Shown here: positions 50,689 to 62,408 of the stretch, one piece after another
Layout of the letters: each line of letters starts with the position of its first letter
Numbering within the stretch: the stretch's first letter is position 1
DNA from: Nocardia sp. BMG111209
GTDB taxonomy: Bacteria > Actinomycetota > Actinomycetes > Mycobacteriales > Mycobacteriaceae
DNA: 64,000 bases
Assembly (NCBI RefSeq): GCF_000381925.1
Contig: NZ_KB907307.1
Coordinates: 806,001-870,000, forward strand
Direction: 5' to 3'
The notes under the pieces: model-generated
The model's database searches: none
Told to the model about the DNA's origin: nothing
Seen by the model: only the letters and a program-made list of their open reading frames with translations
Position numbers and translations under genes: made by a program

Positions 50689-51579
50689 TCAGGTCACCGC
50701 GTGCACGACCACCGTCAGCACGAACCAGATGATCCAGGCCACGGCCACCAGCATGCCGAGCGCCAGCATCACCCGCAGCAGCGTCTGGCCCAGGTCGAGG
50801 CCGTCCGACCGGCGCGGATACAGCTCCCACGGGCTGTACCAGGGCATCGTGAACGGCAGCGCGCCGGCGGCCTCCGCCGCGGAGACGGCCTGCTCCTCGT
50901 GGTACGCCTCCGCCTGCGCCTGCAGCGGGCCGCCGCGCCACAACGTGGTGTCGACCGGCCCGCCGAAACCCTCGGCGACCAGGTCCTGCGGCGACGGCAG
51001 ATAGGGCAGGATGCCCAGGCCGCGGAAGGACAGCGCCACATCGTTGACCGTCCACTGCGCGCGGCCCAGTGAGGCCTGCGCCTCCAGATGATCGCGCAGC
51101 CGGATCGGGGTGTCGCCGAGCAGCACCTGCAGCGCCGGATCGTGCCACAGCTGCTGCACCCGCAGCCGGGAACCGGCCGGCGGGATCACCAGCACCACAC
51201 CGAGTATCACGCGCTGACCGAGGCCGCGCGCGGCCAGCCAGCTCTGCAGCGCGAAGGTGTGCTCGAGCGACATCTCGGTGGGACTGCGCCGGCCCTCACC
51301 CTCGAGGGTGACCGGCCGGCCGCCGACCCGCCACGGGCCGTGCGGCGGCACCTCGAGATCGCCGGAGACCTGCTCGACCAACGCCTCCGCCTCGATGACC
51401 ACACAGGTGGTCGGCGTCCAGATCACGGCGTCGAACTGATGCAGCCGCTCCTGGTAGAACAGGCTGCAGTTCACCGTCGCCACGCCGTGCGGATCGGCCG
51501 GATCCTTCCACTGCCGCAACCACTCGATCAACACCCGCTCGGCCTGGGTGCCGGCGGCATTCTGCACGCGCACGAGCAT
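50689..51579 (-). CDS. NERD-domain membrane protein
   Basis: 296-residue protein with an N-terminal nuclease-related (NERD) domain: GTQAERVLIEWLRQW, then VNCSLFYQERLHQFDAVIWTPTTCVVIEAEAL, with Asp and Glu in the places of a PD-(D/E)xK core. A long middle region and one C-terminal transmembrane helix follow (LLRVMLALGMLVAVAWIIWFVLTVVV). The role is unknown; NERD proteins are proposed DNA-processing enzymes. The ATG at MLVRVQ has GAAGGG about 11 bases ahead; a GTG 24 bases earlier is possible. Confidence 0.75.
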   Translation of the reverse strand: MLVRVQNAAGTQAERVLIEWLRQWKDPADPHGVATVNCSLFYQERLHQFDAVIWTPTTCVVIEAEALVEQVSGDLEVPPHGPWRVGGRPVTLEGEGRRSPTEMSLEHTFALQSWLAARGLGQRVILGVVLVIPPAGSRLRVQQLWHDPALQVLLGDTPIRLRDHLEAQASLGRAQWTVNDVALSFRGLGILPYLPSPQDLVAEGFGGPVDTTLWRGGPLQAQAEAYHEEQAVSAAEAAGALPFTMPWYSPWELYPRRSDGLDLGQTLLRVMLALGMLVAVAWIIWFVLTVVVHAVT

Positions 51580-51701
51580 TGCGACCCGCCCTTCCCTCGA
51601 CACTCGTCATCCGAAAGCATAAGTGCCCGCGAGGGTTCCCCACGCGATCCGGCCGCGATCCGGCGCGCCCGCGCCGCCGCGGCGGTGGCGCGGGCACGGA
51701 T

Positions 51702-53378
51702 TCAGCGCAGCGGGACGATCGGCAACCGCAGTGCGCCCGGGGCGAATTCGGGCACGGCCGGCTGGGCCGGGACCACCGGCAGGATCCGCCGGTACCGGCT
51801 GCCGAGTTCGGGACGCGGATCCGGCTCACCCTTGTTGGGCCAGAACGCCATTGCGCGCTCGGCCTGTGCGGTGATGGTCAGCGACGGGTTGACGCCCAGA
51901 TTCGCGGTGACCGCGGAGCCGTCGGCGATGTGCAGCCCGGGATGCCCGAACATCCGCTGGTACGGGTCGACGACCCCGGTGTCCGGGCCCTCGCCGATCA
52001 CGCAGCCGCCGATGTAGTGCGCGGTCGCCGGGATGTCGAAAACGTCGGTGACCAAGCCCTGCGCATCGCCGTCGACCTTCTCCGCGAACCGGCGCGCGAT
52101 ATCGTGCGCGGCCGGGATCCAGGTCGGATTCGGTTGTCCCGTACCCTGTTTCGTCCGCAGCCCGCCCCAGCGCCGGAACGAGGTGAGCGAGTTGTCCAGC
52201 GACTGCATCACCAGCAGGATCACCGACTTCTCCGAGGCGTGCCGGGCGTTGAGGCTGCGCAGGTAGACCCCCGGATGGGTGAACATCGCCAGCAGGAAGC
52301 GCAGGAACCGGAACGCGCCGCCGTCGACCATCGGCGTCGACAGCGGGAACAGCGCGTTCTGGCCCTTGCCGTAGTGACAGACCTCGATGTGGGTGTCCGG
52401 TTCGGGATGGATCGAGGAGGTGATCGCGATACCGTCGGCGAAATCGCGCCGGGTGCGGCTGAACACGTTCAGGATGGCCTCGGAATTGCTCCGGGTCAGC
52501 TCGCCCAGCCGCGGCGAGATCCGGGGCAGCACCTTGTCGTCGCGCATCTTGTGCAGCAGCTTCTGGGTGCCCAGCGCGGCCGCGGCGAACACCACCTGCT
52601 CGGCGGTGAAAGTCCTGCGGTGCTTGCGAATCCAGCGATCCGAGCGCTGCGTCTCGATGGCGTAGCCGCCGCCGACCATCGGGCGCACCCGGGTGGCGGT
52701 GGTCAGCTGGAACACCTTCGCGCCGCCGGCCTCGGCCAGGTACAGGTAGTTGGTCGGGGTGGTGTTCTTGGCGTTGTGCGGGCAGCCGGTGAAACAGCGC
52801 GCGCAGTGGATGCAGCCGCTGCGCCGCGGGCCCGCCCCGCCGAAGTAGGGGTCGTCCACCTCCACGCCGCGGTTGCCCTCGTTGAAGAAGACGCCGACGT
52901 TGGTGGTGTGGAACGTGTTCAGCACGCCGAGGTCCTCGGCGATATCGCGGATCACCTCGTCGGCGGGGGTCATGCGCGGGTTCGGGGCGACGCCGAGCAT
53001 CCGCTTCGCCTGGTCGTAATAGGGCGCGAGTTCGGACTGCCAGTCGGTGATGTGCGCCCACTGCGGGTCGCGGTAGAAGTTCGGCAGCGGCTCGTACAGG
53101 GTGTTGCCGTAGATCAGCGAGCCGCCGCCCACGCCGGCGGCGGAGAACACGGCGCACTTGCCCAGCACGCTGATCCGCTGCGGGCCGGTGAGGCCGAGCC
53201 GCGGGGCCCAGATGGACTTGCGGATGTTCCAGTTGGTGTCGGGGATGTCGTCGGCCTCCCACCGGCGACCGGATTCGAGGACCGCCACCCGGTAGCCCTT
53301 CTCGGTGAGGCGCAGCGCGCTCACGCTCCCGCCGAAGCCGGAGCCGATCACCACGACGTCGTAGTCGAAGTAGGGCAT
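51702..53378 (-). CDS. GMC-type FAD oxidoreductase, ChoD-like
   Basis: 558-residue FAD oxidoreductase. The dinucleotide loop is VVVIGSGFGGSVSALRLTEKG. GAGVGGGSLIYGNTLYEP-like sequence, a Cys-rich IHCARCFTGCPHNAKNT segment, and the C-terminal DGSAVTANLGVNPSLTITAQAERA closely follow mycobacterial ChoD (Rv3409c), annotated as cholesterol oxidase. Its role in sterol breakdown there is disputed, so a 3-hydroxysteroid or other alcohol substrate is possible. It lies 2.5 kb from the CYP125-like gene. No KstR-like box is seen before it. Confidence 0.88.
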   Translation of the reverse strand: MPYFDYDVVVIGSGFGGSVSALRLTEKGYRVAVLESGRRWEADDIPDTNWNIRKSIWAPRLGLTGPQRISVLGKCAVFSAAGVGGGSLIYGNTLYEPLPNFYRDPQWAHITDWQSELAPYYDQAKRMLGVAPNPRMTPADEVIRDIAEDLGVLNTFHTTNVGVFFNEGNRGVEVDDPYFGGAGPRRSGCIHCARCFTGCPHNAKNTTPTNYLYLAEAGGAKVFQLTTATRVRPMVGGGYAIETQRSDRWIRKHRRTFTAEQVVFAAAALGTQKLLHKMRDDKVLPRISPRLGELTRSNSEAILNVFSRTRRDFADGIAITSSIHPEPDTHIEVCHYGKGQNALFPLSTPMVDGGAFRFLRFLLAMFTHPGVYLRSLNARHASEKSVILLVMQSLDNSLTSFRRWGGLRTKQGTGQPNPTWIPAAHDIARRFAEKVDGDAQGLVTDVFDIPATAHYIGGCVIGEGPDTGVVDPYQRMFGHPGLHIADGSAVTANLGVNPSLTITAQAERAMAFWPNKGEPDPRPELGSRYRRILPVVPAQPAVPEFAPGALRLPIVPLR

Positions 53379-53497
53379 TGTCGTCCTCTCACCCCTGCAT
53401 GAAATAAATCGTGCCTCATTGTGTCAGTCCGTTCCGGCGCCCCCGCCGCGGCGTGGGGAAATGGCGGTCACCGCAGGTTTAGGGTATGCAACTGGCT

Positions 53498-54127
53498 GTG
53501 ACGAGTGAACCCCCGGACGCCGTGGCCGAGGAGGCCGGCGCCGACCGGATCCTCACCGTGCCGAACGCGTTGAGCGTGCTGCGGTTGATCGGTGTTCCGG
53601 TGCTGTTGTGGCTGCTGCTGGTGCGGCACGCCGACGGGTGGGCGTTCGCCCTGCTGATCGTCAGCGGCTTCACCGACTTCCTGGACGGGAAACTGGCCCG
53701 GCTGCTCGACCAGTCCTCGCGGCTGGGCGCGCTGCTGGACCCGTTCGTGGACCGGTTGTACCTGGTGGCCACGGTGATCGGCCTGCTGCTGCGCGACATC
53801 CTGCCGTGGCCGGTGGTGGTGCTGCTGATCGCCCGGGATCTGGTGCTGACCGCGACGCTGCCGATCTACCGGCGCCGCGGGCTGTCCCCGCCGGAGGTGA
53901 TCTACCTCGGCAAGGCCGCCACCTTCGCGCTCATGTCGGCGCTGCCGTGGCTGCTGGCCGGCCACATGGACTGGCCGTTGCGGGGTTTCGGGCACGCCTT
54001 CGGCTGGGCACTGCTGGTGTGGGGCGCGGTGGTCTATCTGTGGACCGGACTGCTGTATCTCGGCAAGGCCGTCGCGGTGGCCCGGACGGTCGCGATTCCC
54101 ACCGGTGAACAGCCGCAACGCACCTGA
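53498..54127 (+). CDS. pgsA2: CDP-alcohol phosphatidyltransferase (PgsA2-like)
   Basis: 209-residue membrane enzyme joining CDP-diacylglycerol to an alcohol. The signature DG-x2-AR-x8-G-x3-D-x3-D is complete in DFLDGKLARLL through GALLDPFVDR. About six helices follow. A TAGGGT -10 box ends just before an ATG at 53486, so transcription would begin after that ATG; the GTG at VTSEPP is therefore preferred and gives the length I expect for Rv1822. The conserved neighbours gcvH and garA follow, as in mycobacteria. The acceptor alcohol is not proven. Confidence 0.85.
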   Translation: MTSEPPDAVAEEAGADRILTVPNALSVLRLIGVPVLLWLLLVRHADGWAFALLIVSGFTDFLDGKLARLLDQSSRLGALLDPFVDRLYLVATVIGLLLRDILPWPVVVLLIARDLVLTATLPIYRRRGLSPPEVIYLGKAATFALMSALPWLLAGHMDWPLRGFGHAFGWALLVWGAVVYLWTGLLYLGKAVAVARTVAIPTGEQPQRT

Positions 54128-54232
54128 TCCGCACCGGTACGCCGGCTGCGGGGTGGCCGGGGTCGCGGTGTCGGCGGGAGCCGATACAGTGAGCACGACG
54201 CCGTCGAGAGATCGCCCGAAAGGACATCGCCC

Positions 54233-54631
54233 GTGACCCACCTTCCCGAGGATCTCCGGTACACAAAGGAGCACGAGTGGGTGCTTCGCGTCGATCCGAC
54301 CCGGGTTCGTGTGGGTATTACGGATTTCGCTCAGTCACAGCTCGGTGACGTCGTCTTCGTGCAGCTGCCGGCGGTCGACACGGCGGTCACCGAGGGCGAG
54401 AGCATCGCCGAGGTCGAATCCACCAAGAGCGTCTCCGACATCTATGCTCCGCTGAACGGGAAAGTCGTTGCGGTGAACGAACTTCTGGACGCCGAACCCG
54501 AGACGGTCAACACCGATCCGTATGGTGACGGATGGATGTTCGAGCTGGAGTTCGACGACGCTTCCGCACTGGCCGATGCGGTCTCGAAGTTGCTCGATGT
54601 CGCAGGTTATCAAGTAGTTATTGGGGGCTGA
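54233..54631 (+). CDS. gcvH: Glycine cleavage system H protein
   Basis: 132-residue lipoyl carrier of the glycine cleavage complex, shuttling the aminomethyl group between the P, T and L proteins. LRYTKEHEWVLRV opens the domain. The lipoylated Lys is in EVESTKSVSDIYAP, and DPYGDGWMFELE closes it. The GTG start is in family position. The T protein gene is not in the window; the P protein lies 3 kb downstream behind a glycine riboswitch. Confidence 0.95.
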   Translation: MTHLPEDLRYTKEHEWVLRVDPTRVRVGITDFAQSQLGDVVFVQLPAVDTAVTEGESIAEVESTKSVSDIYAPLNGKVVAVNELLDAEPETVNTDPYGDGWMFELEFDDASALADAVSKLLDVAGYQVVIGG

Positions 54632-54799
54632 AGCCGCCTTCACAGTTCTACCTGCACGGGTACACCGTGGCAGGGTACGGTCAATGCCAACAGATGTGCC
54701 GGCGGCCGTGCCGGAATCTTCATGGGCGCGACAGCCGGTCGCGTTGGGTAACGGCTTCGGGATGCTTGTACGGATAACGGTTCGAGGAGGAGAGCAAGG

Positions 54800-55279
54800 G
54801 TGAGCGAGAACAAAGACCCGGGTTACGGGGAGAGCGCGGCCGAGACGACATCGGTATTCCGTGCTGACTTCCTCAACGAGGTCGACGCGTCGCGCTCCGG
54901 TGAGCAGACCGGCGAGCAGCCGGTCCAAGGGGTAGAGGGCCTGCCGGCGGGTGCGGCTCTCTTGGTTGTCAAGCGCGGCCCCAATGCCGGCTCGCGCTTC
55001 CTGTTGGATCAGCCCACCACATCGGCCGGGCGCCACCCCGACAGTGACATCTTCCTCGACGATGTCACGGTCAGCCGCCGTCATGCCGAATTCCGTCAGG
55101 ACGACGACACCTTCCAGGTGGTGGACGTGGGCAGCTTGAACGGCACCTACGTGAATCGGGAGCCGGTGGATTCCTCCGAATTGCAGAACGGTGACGAAGT
55201 CCAGATCGGCAAGTTCCGTCTGGTGTTCCTGACCGGTCCGCGTGCCGCCGCGAGCGATTCGGCGGCGGGCGCTCTGTAA
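54800..55279 (+). CDS. garA: GarA, FHA-domain metabolic regulator
   Basis: 159-residue FHA protein. The N-terminal ETTSVFRADFLNEV motif carries the adjacent Thr residues phosphorylated by PknB and PknG. The C-terminal forkhead-associated domain has SAGRHPDSDIFL, VSRRHAEFR and GSLNGTYVNREPV, the phosphothreonine-binding loops. In mycobacteria GarA inhibits 2-oxoglutarate dehydrogenase and activates glutamate synthase according to its phosphorylation. GGAGGAG precedes the GTG. Position between gcvH and a MerR gene is conserved. Confidence 0.95.
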   Translation: MSENKDPGYGESAAETTSVFRADFLNEVDASRSGEQTGEQPVQGVEGLPAGAALLVVKRGPNAGSRFLLDQPTTSAGRHPDSDIFLDDVTVSRRHAEFRQDDDTFQVVDVGSLNGTYVNREPVDSSELQNGDEVQIGKFRLVFLTGPRAAASDSAAGAL

Positions 55280-55293
55280 TCAGGGCCGCCCAG

Positions 55294-56100
55294 ATGACTG
55301 GCGCAGCGCAATGGACGCGCGGAGGCATGTCGATCGGCTCCGTGCTTGATTTGCTGCGTCCGGACTTTCCGGACATCACGATTTCGAAGATCCGCTTCCT
55401 CGAATCCGAGGGGTTGATCAGCCCGGAGCGCACGCCTTCGGGTTATCGCAGGTTCTCCGTGACCGACGTCGAACGACTCCGGTTCGTATTGACGGCGCAA
55501 CGGGATCAGTATCTGCCGTTGAAAGTGATCAAGGAACAACTCGAGGCGATCGACAGCGGCGCCGCGACGGTCGGGGTGCGCGAGGCGCGCGCCCGGGCCG
55601 GCGGCGCCGGCGCGAGTGGTCCGGGGCGTGCGCCCGGCGCCGCCGACGCGCAGGTCACACCCCTGACCCCGCGGCGGCTGGGTGTGGTTCCCGGTGAGGT
55701 CTCACCGGACGAGCTGCGAACCGACCACGAGATCCGGGTCACGAGAGGCGATCTGCTCGCCCGGGCCGGGATCGATGAGAAATTCCTGACCGAACTCCTG
55801 CGCGCCGGTCTGATCACCCCGGGGCCCGCCGGATTCTTCGACGCCGAGGCCGTGACGCTGGCCCGCACCGCCCGCGCGATGAGCGAATTCGGTTTGGAGG
55901 CAAGGCATCTGCGCGCGTTCAAGCTGGCCGCGGACCGCGAGGCCGCGATGGTCGCGCAGATCGCCGCACCCATCGCCAAGAGCCGGGACGCCGGCGCCCG
56001 CGCCCGCGCCGAGGAGACGGCCCGCGAGTTGGCGGCGCTGTCGCTGACCCTGCACACCTGCCTCGTGAAGACGTCGGTGCGGGCCGCCCTCGGCGGCTGA
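55294..56100 (+). CDS. MerR-family regulator (Rv1828-like)
   Basis: 268-residue protein. The N-terminal MerR helix-turn-helix (SIGSVLDLLRPDFPDITISKIRFLESEGLISPERTPSGYRRF, read in overlapping pieces) is followed by a long C-terminal domain with a degenerate second MerR-like wing (TRGDLLARAGIDEKFLTELLRAGLI). It lacks the usual metal-binding Cys. The homologue in M. tuberculosis is Rv1828. It is 14 bases downstream of garA and likely co-transcribed. An internal ATG at MSIGSV is an alternative start. Confidence 0.9.
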   Translation: MTGAAQWTRGGMSIGSVLDLLRPDFPDITISKIRFLESEGLISPERTPSGYRRFSVTDVERLRFVLTAQRDQYLPLKVIKEQLEAIDSGAATVGVREARARAGGAGASGPGRAPGAADAQVTPLTPRRLGVVPGEVSPDELRTDHEIRVTRGDLLARAGIDEKFLTELLRAGLITPGPAGFFDAEAVTLARTARAMSEFGLEARHLRAFKLAADREAAMVAQIAAPIAKSRDAGARARAEETARELAALSLTLHTCLVKTSVRAALGG

Positions 56101-56172
56101 AATCTTCGCCTAGACTCGGTGATACGGCCGACACTGCTCGGCGGTCGGCGGAGTCATGGGAGGCGAGACAGC

Positions 56173-56646
56173 ATGAGTGAGATGCGTGTTATCGGCATTC
56201 GGGTCGAGCAGCCTCAGAATCAGCCCGTGCTGTTGCTCCGCGAGGTTGCCGGTGATCGCTATCTGCCGATCTGGATCGGCCAGGCGGAGGCGACGGCGAT
56301 CGTCCTCGAACAGGAGGGCGTCACGCCCATCCGTCCGCTCACACACGACCTGATCAAGATCCTGATCCACGACCTGGGGCACACCCTCACCGAGGTCCGG
56401 ATCGTGGATCTGCGGGAGGGCACGTTCTACGCGGATCTGGTGTTCGAGAACGGCCTGCGGATCTCGGCGCGGCCCTCGGACTCGGTAGCCATCGCGTTGC
56501 GGGTGGGTTGCCCGATCCACGCGGAGGAGCCGGTGCTGGAGGAGGCCGGTCTGGTCATGCCGGACGAGAAGGAGGACGAGGTGGAGAAGTTCAAGGAGTT
56601 CCTCGAATCCGTCTCGCCCGACGACTTCAAGGCGACCGACAGCTGA
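56173..56646 (+). CDS. DUF151 bifunctional nuclease-family protein (Rv1829-like)
   Basis: 157-residue DUF151 protein: MRVIGIRVEQPQNQPVLLLREV, RYLPIWIGQAEATAIVLEQEGV, RPLTHDLIKILIHDLG and RPSDSVAIALRVGCPI are the family blocks. An acidic C-terminal helix (EKEDEVEKFKEFLES) follows. Some relatives show RNase/DNase activity; the bacterial role is unknown. GGGAGGCGAG precedes the ATG. A TAGACT box near 56112 suggests its own promoter within the conserved cluster. Confidence 0.9.
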   Translation: MSEMRVIGIRVEQPQNQPVLLLREVAGDRYLPIWIGQAEATAIVLEQEGVTPIRPLTHDLIKILIHDLGHTLTEVRIVDLREGTFYADLVFENGLRISARPSDSVAIALRVGCPIHAEEPVLEEAGLVMPDEKEDEVEKFKEFLESVSPDDFKATDS

Positions 56647-56819
56647 TCGAACCCTCCAGTAGAGGTTGAAAAACTCGCCGTGCGCGGTGTTTGGTCGGCG
56701 CCTGTGCTACCCGGACAATCGAGGGAGTAGCCTCGACAGTTGGGCCGTGGTGGCGCCGCAGCGGCCGGAGCCACCCATCGGGGTTGTTTGTTCTACGGTA
56801 TGCAGTGAGGGAGTGGCCA

Positions 56820-57413
56820 GTGGGAGACCAACCGCAGCAGACGACTGCATCCGGGGCGCGGCCTGCCGCAGCTGTTCAGCCGGGACTGTTCCCGGACGAT
56901 ACGGTTCCCGATGAATTGGTCGGTTATCGCGTTCCCAGCGCCTGCCAGGTCGCCGGGATCACCTACCGGCAACTCGACTACTGGGCCCGTACCGGGCTGG
57001 TGGTCCCCTCGATCCGCGGCGCCTCCGGTTCCGGTAGCCAGCGGCTCTACTCGTTCAAGGACATCCTGGTCCTGAAGATCGTCAAGCGGTTGCTGGACGC
57101 GGGTATCTCGCTGCAGAACATCCGCATCGCCGTCGACCACCTGCGCAGCCGCGGGGTCGAGGATCTGGCCGGCATCACCCTCTTCTCCGACGGCACGACC
57201 GTGTACGAATGTGCCTCGCCGGAAGAGGTGGTGGATTTACTGCAGGGCGGCCAAGGCGTCTTCGGTATCGCGGTCAACGGCGCGATGCGGGAGCTCACCG
57301 GAGCGATCGCCGCGTTCCCGGGCGAACGTGCCGAGGAACACACCGCCTCCGAACGACCCGAGGACGAGCTGGCCTTCCGGCGTAAGGTCCGCCTCAACCG
57401 CAAGACCGGTTAG
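56820..57413 (+). CDS. MerR-family regulator (Rv1830-like)
   Basis: 197-residue MerR protein. Helix-turn-helix: YRVPSACQVAGITYRQLDYWARTGLVVPS with the wing GSQRLYSFKDILVLKIVKRLLDAG, then a dimer helix and a domain containing GITLFSDGTTVYEC. The GTG at VGDQPQQ has AGGGAG 8 bases upstream. The homologue Rv1830 lies at the same place in mycobacteria, ahead of the glycine riboswitch and gcvP. Confidence 0.9.
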   Translation: MGDQPQQTTASGARPAAAVQPGLFPDDTVPDELVGYRVPSACQVAGITYRQLDYWARTGLVVPSIRGASGSGSQRLYSFKDILVLKIVKRLLDAGISLQNIRIAVDHLRSRGVEDLAGITLFSDGTTVYECASPEEVVDLLQGGQGVFGIAVNGAMRELTGAIAAFPGERAEEHTASERPEDELAFRRKVRLNRKTG

Positions 57414-57479
57414 GTCACGGCCGGAGTCGGAAACATGATCGACACGCCCGCGTGTCTACACTGAGGGTGCGTCGCCGCC

Positions 57480-57692
57480 GTGCGGGAGAGTTCCGGTAGT
57501 TCCGGACGCCGAAGGAGCAGCACCTCCCCGTCAATCTCTCAGGCACCAGGGACCGTACGGAGTTTCGACGCCTCTGGAAAGTGATGGCCGCACACAATGC
57601 GGGCCATCCGCCCATGGGGAAAGGGTGCTGTCGTCCGCGTGCGCGGTGCGGTGGCCCCGAATCTCTCAGGCGCCGCGACAGAGGGGGAGGGC
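57480..57692 (+). promoter_or_regulatory. Tandem glycine riboswitch upstream of gcvP
   Basis: Two glycine-aptamer cores lie in tandem, as in class RF00504. The first (about 57480-57582) has GCGGGAGAG, CGCCGAAGGAGCA, ATCTCTCAGGCACCAGGGAC and CTCTGGAAAG. The second (about 57605-57692) has GGGGAAAGG, CCCGAATCTCTCAGGCGCC and GACAGAGGGGGAGG. It ends about 60 bases before the gcvP start. Glycine binding normally turns the glycine cleavage genes on. Confidence 0.92.
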
Positions 57693-57752
57693 CGAAGTTG
57701 CCGTCGCCCTGCGAGCAGGGTGATCCGCCCGACCCTCTGCGCAGGAGCTGCC

Positions 57753-60602
<2,850 letters not shown>

Positions 60603-60605
<3 letters not shown>

Positions 60606-60620
60606 GCGGGTCGCCGCTCA
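60603..60620. terminator. Stop-to-stop bidirectional hairpin
   Basis: TGAGCGG, a 4-base loop and CCGCTCA form a perfect 7-bp stem. It begins on the gcvP stop codon and ends on that of the convergent VWA gene. Confidence 0.6.
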
Positions 60621-62300
60621 GGACGTGGTGAGCGCCTGCGAGATCGCCGTGCCGAACTTCAGGTCATCGGAGCTGGTCAGGCTGGTGTAGGTGCCGTTGG
60701 CCTGCTGGGCGAGGGTTTGCAGGGTCTGCGAGCCCTTGCCGCCGACGACGATCACATCGATGCGGATCGGGTGCGCGGAGTCGGCGAGGGCGGCGATATC
60801 GGACAGCAGCTTGGGGCCGGTGATCGCGGAGTCGTCGTTCGGGCCGCCGGTGATCAGCAGGATCGAGTTGGTGTGGCCGTCCGCGTAGTTCTTCACGGCG
60901 TTCTTGTAGGCGGCCTCGAGCGTGGCGTAGGTGCGGTCGGTCTTCACCTCGTCGGGGCTGACGGTGCTCAGCGACTTCGCCAGTTCGGTGCGGTGTGCCG
61001 GGGTCAGCGGGGCGGTGGCGCCCTGGACCTGGTAGGCGGCGGCGCCGTCGCCGTCCCCGCCGGCGCCGAGATCGGAGTAGGTCCACACGCCCAGCCCGAA
61101 ATCGGCGGGCATCACGTCCATCGTGGACTGCAGCGCGCCGAGGGTGTTGCCGAGCCGGGTGAGCACACCGTCCTTGGCGGCCATACTCGCCGAGGTGTCG
61201 ATCAGGACGGTCGCCTGCACGCCGAGCACCGGCTTGGCCAGTACGGAACGCACCTGGTCCAGCACCGGCTTCGCGGTGACCGGCAGCGGTGCGGCGGGCG
61301 GGGCGGCGAAGCCGGTGTCGGTGAACAGCTTCTGCTGGTCGGGGGCGTGCAGGTAGTCGGCGAACACGCCCGCGACCAGGTTCTGGGTCTTGTCCACCCA
61401 GGATCCGGTGAGCAGTGCCGCGGGATGATCGGCGACGGGGGCGGCGCCGGTGGGGTGATAGGCGGTGAGACCGCTGCCCTGCACCTGTTGTTCGGTGGCC
61501 GCGGTGGCGTGCACCGCGGCGTTGGCGGCGGTCGCGCCCGCGGCGGTGGTCAGCGCGGAGGAGCTGTCGGCGGTCTGCGGGGCGCCGGCGGCGAGCCGGG
61601 AGATGGCGGAGGTCACCTGGCCCGCGTGCGCGGTGTCGTCGGTGAGCGGATCGGAGCCGGACACCGCGGACCCGACCGCGAGCGCGGCGGCGAGGCTGCC
61701 GTCCCCGGCGGGCATCGCCATCCGCAGCCCACCCCAGCCGGACAGACCGAGCTCCGACAGCGAACCCTGTTGCAGCCGAGGCAGATCCGACCAGCTGACC
61801 TTCGCGGACTCCAGCGCCTGGCGCAGCTGGTCCGGGACCGCCAGCACGATCGGGCTGACCGCGACCGCGCCCGGGGTGCCCTGGATCAGGCCCGGCACCC
61901 GCATCGCCTCGATGGACCGCGACGAATCGGGAATCCACAGCGCGGGCTGCGTGCCCAGTTTCTGATCCCAGCCGGCGCCGAACGCGGCGACGACCGCGGC
62001 CGACGGCTGCACCGTGACCGCGACCGTGACGCAGTGGTCGCGGACGATCGGTTTGGTGGCGTTGTACCGGTCGGCGGCGGCCCGTACCTGGGCGGCGATA
62101 TCGGGATCGACGGTGACGGGCAGGGACGAGGAGCCCTCCACACAGCCTTCGTGGGAGCTGCTCGCCTGCGAGTCGGCATGCTGCCGCAACCAGAACCAGC
62201 CGGTCACCACGGCGGCCAGCAGCACCACCGCGACCACGCCGGTAACCAGTCCCTTGCTCACGCCCCGGGAGCCGGTCACGCGACTGCGATGTGTACCCAC
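60618..62300 (-). CDS. Membrane-anchored substrate-binding/VWA-domain protein
   Basis: 560-residue exported protein. An N-terminal transmembrane segment (GLVTGVVAVVLLAAVVTGWFWL) is followed by a periplasmic-binding-like region (VQVRAAADRYNATKPIVRDHC-type start, then ALWIPDSSRSIEAM). The C-terminal von Willebrand A domain has the metal site DTSASM and LLITGGPNDDS. Such proteins are common in actinobacteria; ligands are unknown. A TACACT -10 box ends 8 bases before the GTG, a leaderless layout. It converges on gcvP. Confidence 0.85.
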   Translation of the reverse strand: MGTHRSRVTGSRGVSKGLVTGVVAVVLLAAVVTGWFWLRQHADSQASSSHEGCVEGSSSLPVTVDPDIAAQVRAAADRYNATKPIVRDHCVTVAVTVQPSAAVVAAFGAGWDQKLGTQPALWIPDSSRSIEAMRVPGLIQGTPGAVAVSPIVLAVPDQLRQALESAKVSWSDLPRLQQGSLSELGLSGWGGLRMAMPAGDGSLAAALAVGSAVSGSDPLTDDTAHAGQVTSAISRLAAGAPQTADSSSALTTAAGATAANAAVHATAATEQQVQGSGLTAYHPTGAAPVADHPAALLTGSWVDKTQNLVAGVFADYLHAPDQQKLFTDTGFAAPPAAPLPVTAKPVLDQVRSVLAKPVLGVQATVLIDTSASMAAKDGVLTRLGNTLGALQSTMDVMPADFGLGVWTYSDLGAGGDGDGAAAYQVQGATAPLTPAHRTELAKSLSTVSPDEVKTDRTYATLEAAYKNAVKNYADGHTNSILLITGGPNDDSAITGPKLLSDIAALADSAHPIRIDVIVVGGKGSQTLQTLAQQANGTYTSLTSSDDLKFGTAISQALTTS

Positions 62301-62308
62301 GACGGACC

Positions 62309-62314
62309 AGTGTA
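62309..62314 (-). promoter_or_regulatory. -10 box (TACACT) for a probable leaderless VWA transcript
   Basis: Read on the minus strand, TACACT ends 8 bases before the GTG of the VWA gene. Confidence 0.45.
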
Positions 62315-62408
62315 GGGCGGTCCGAACTGCGGCGCGTCGCCCGTCCGGTACGGACCCCGGGCACGACGGACGACCGGATGTCCACCCGGGGACATCCGGC
62401 CGTCGGGT

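Noticed and set aside
57597..57752. N-terminal extension of gcvP
   Set aside because: The extra sequence is the second riboswitch aptamer in translation; the GTG at 57753 has a good ribosome binding site and the family start.
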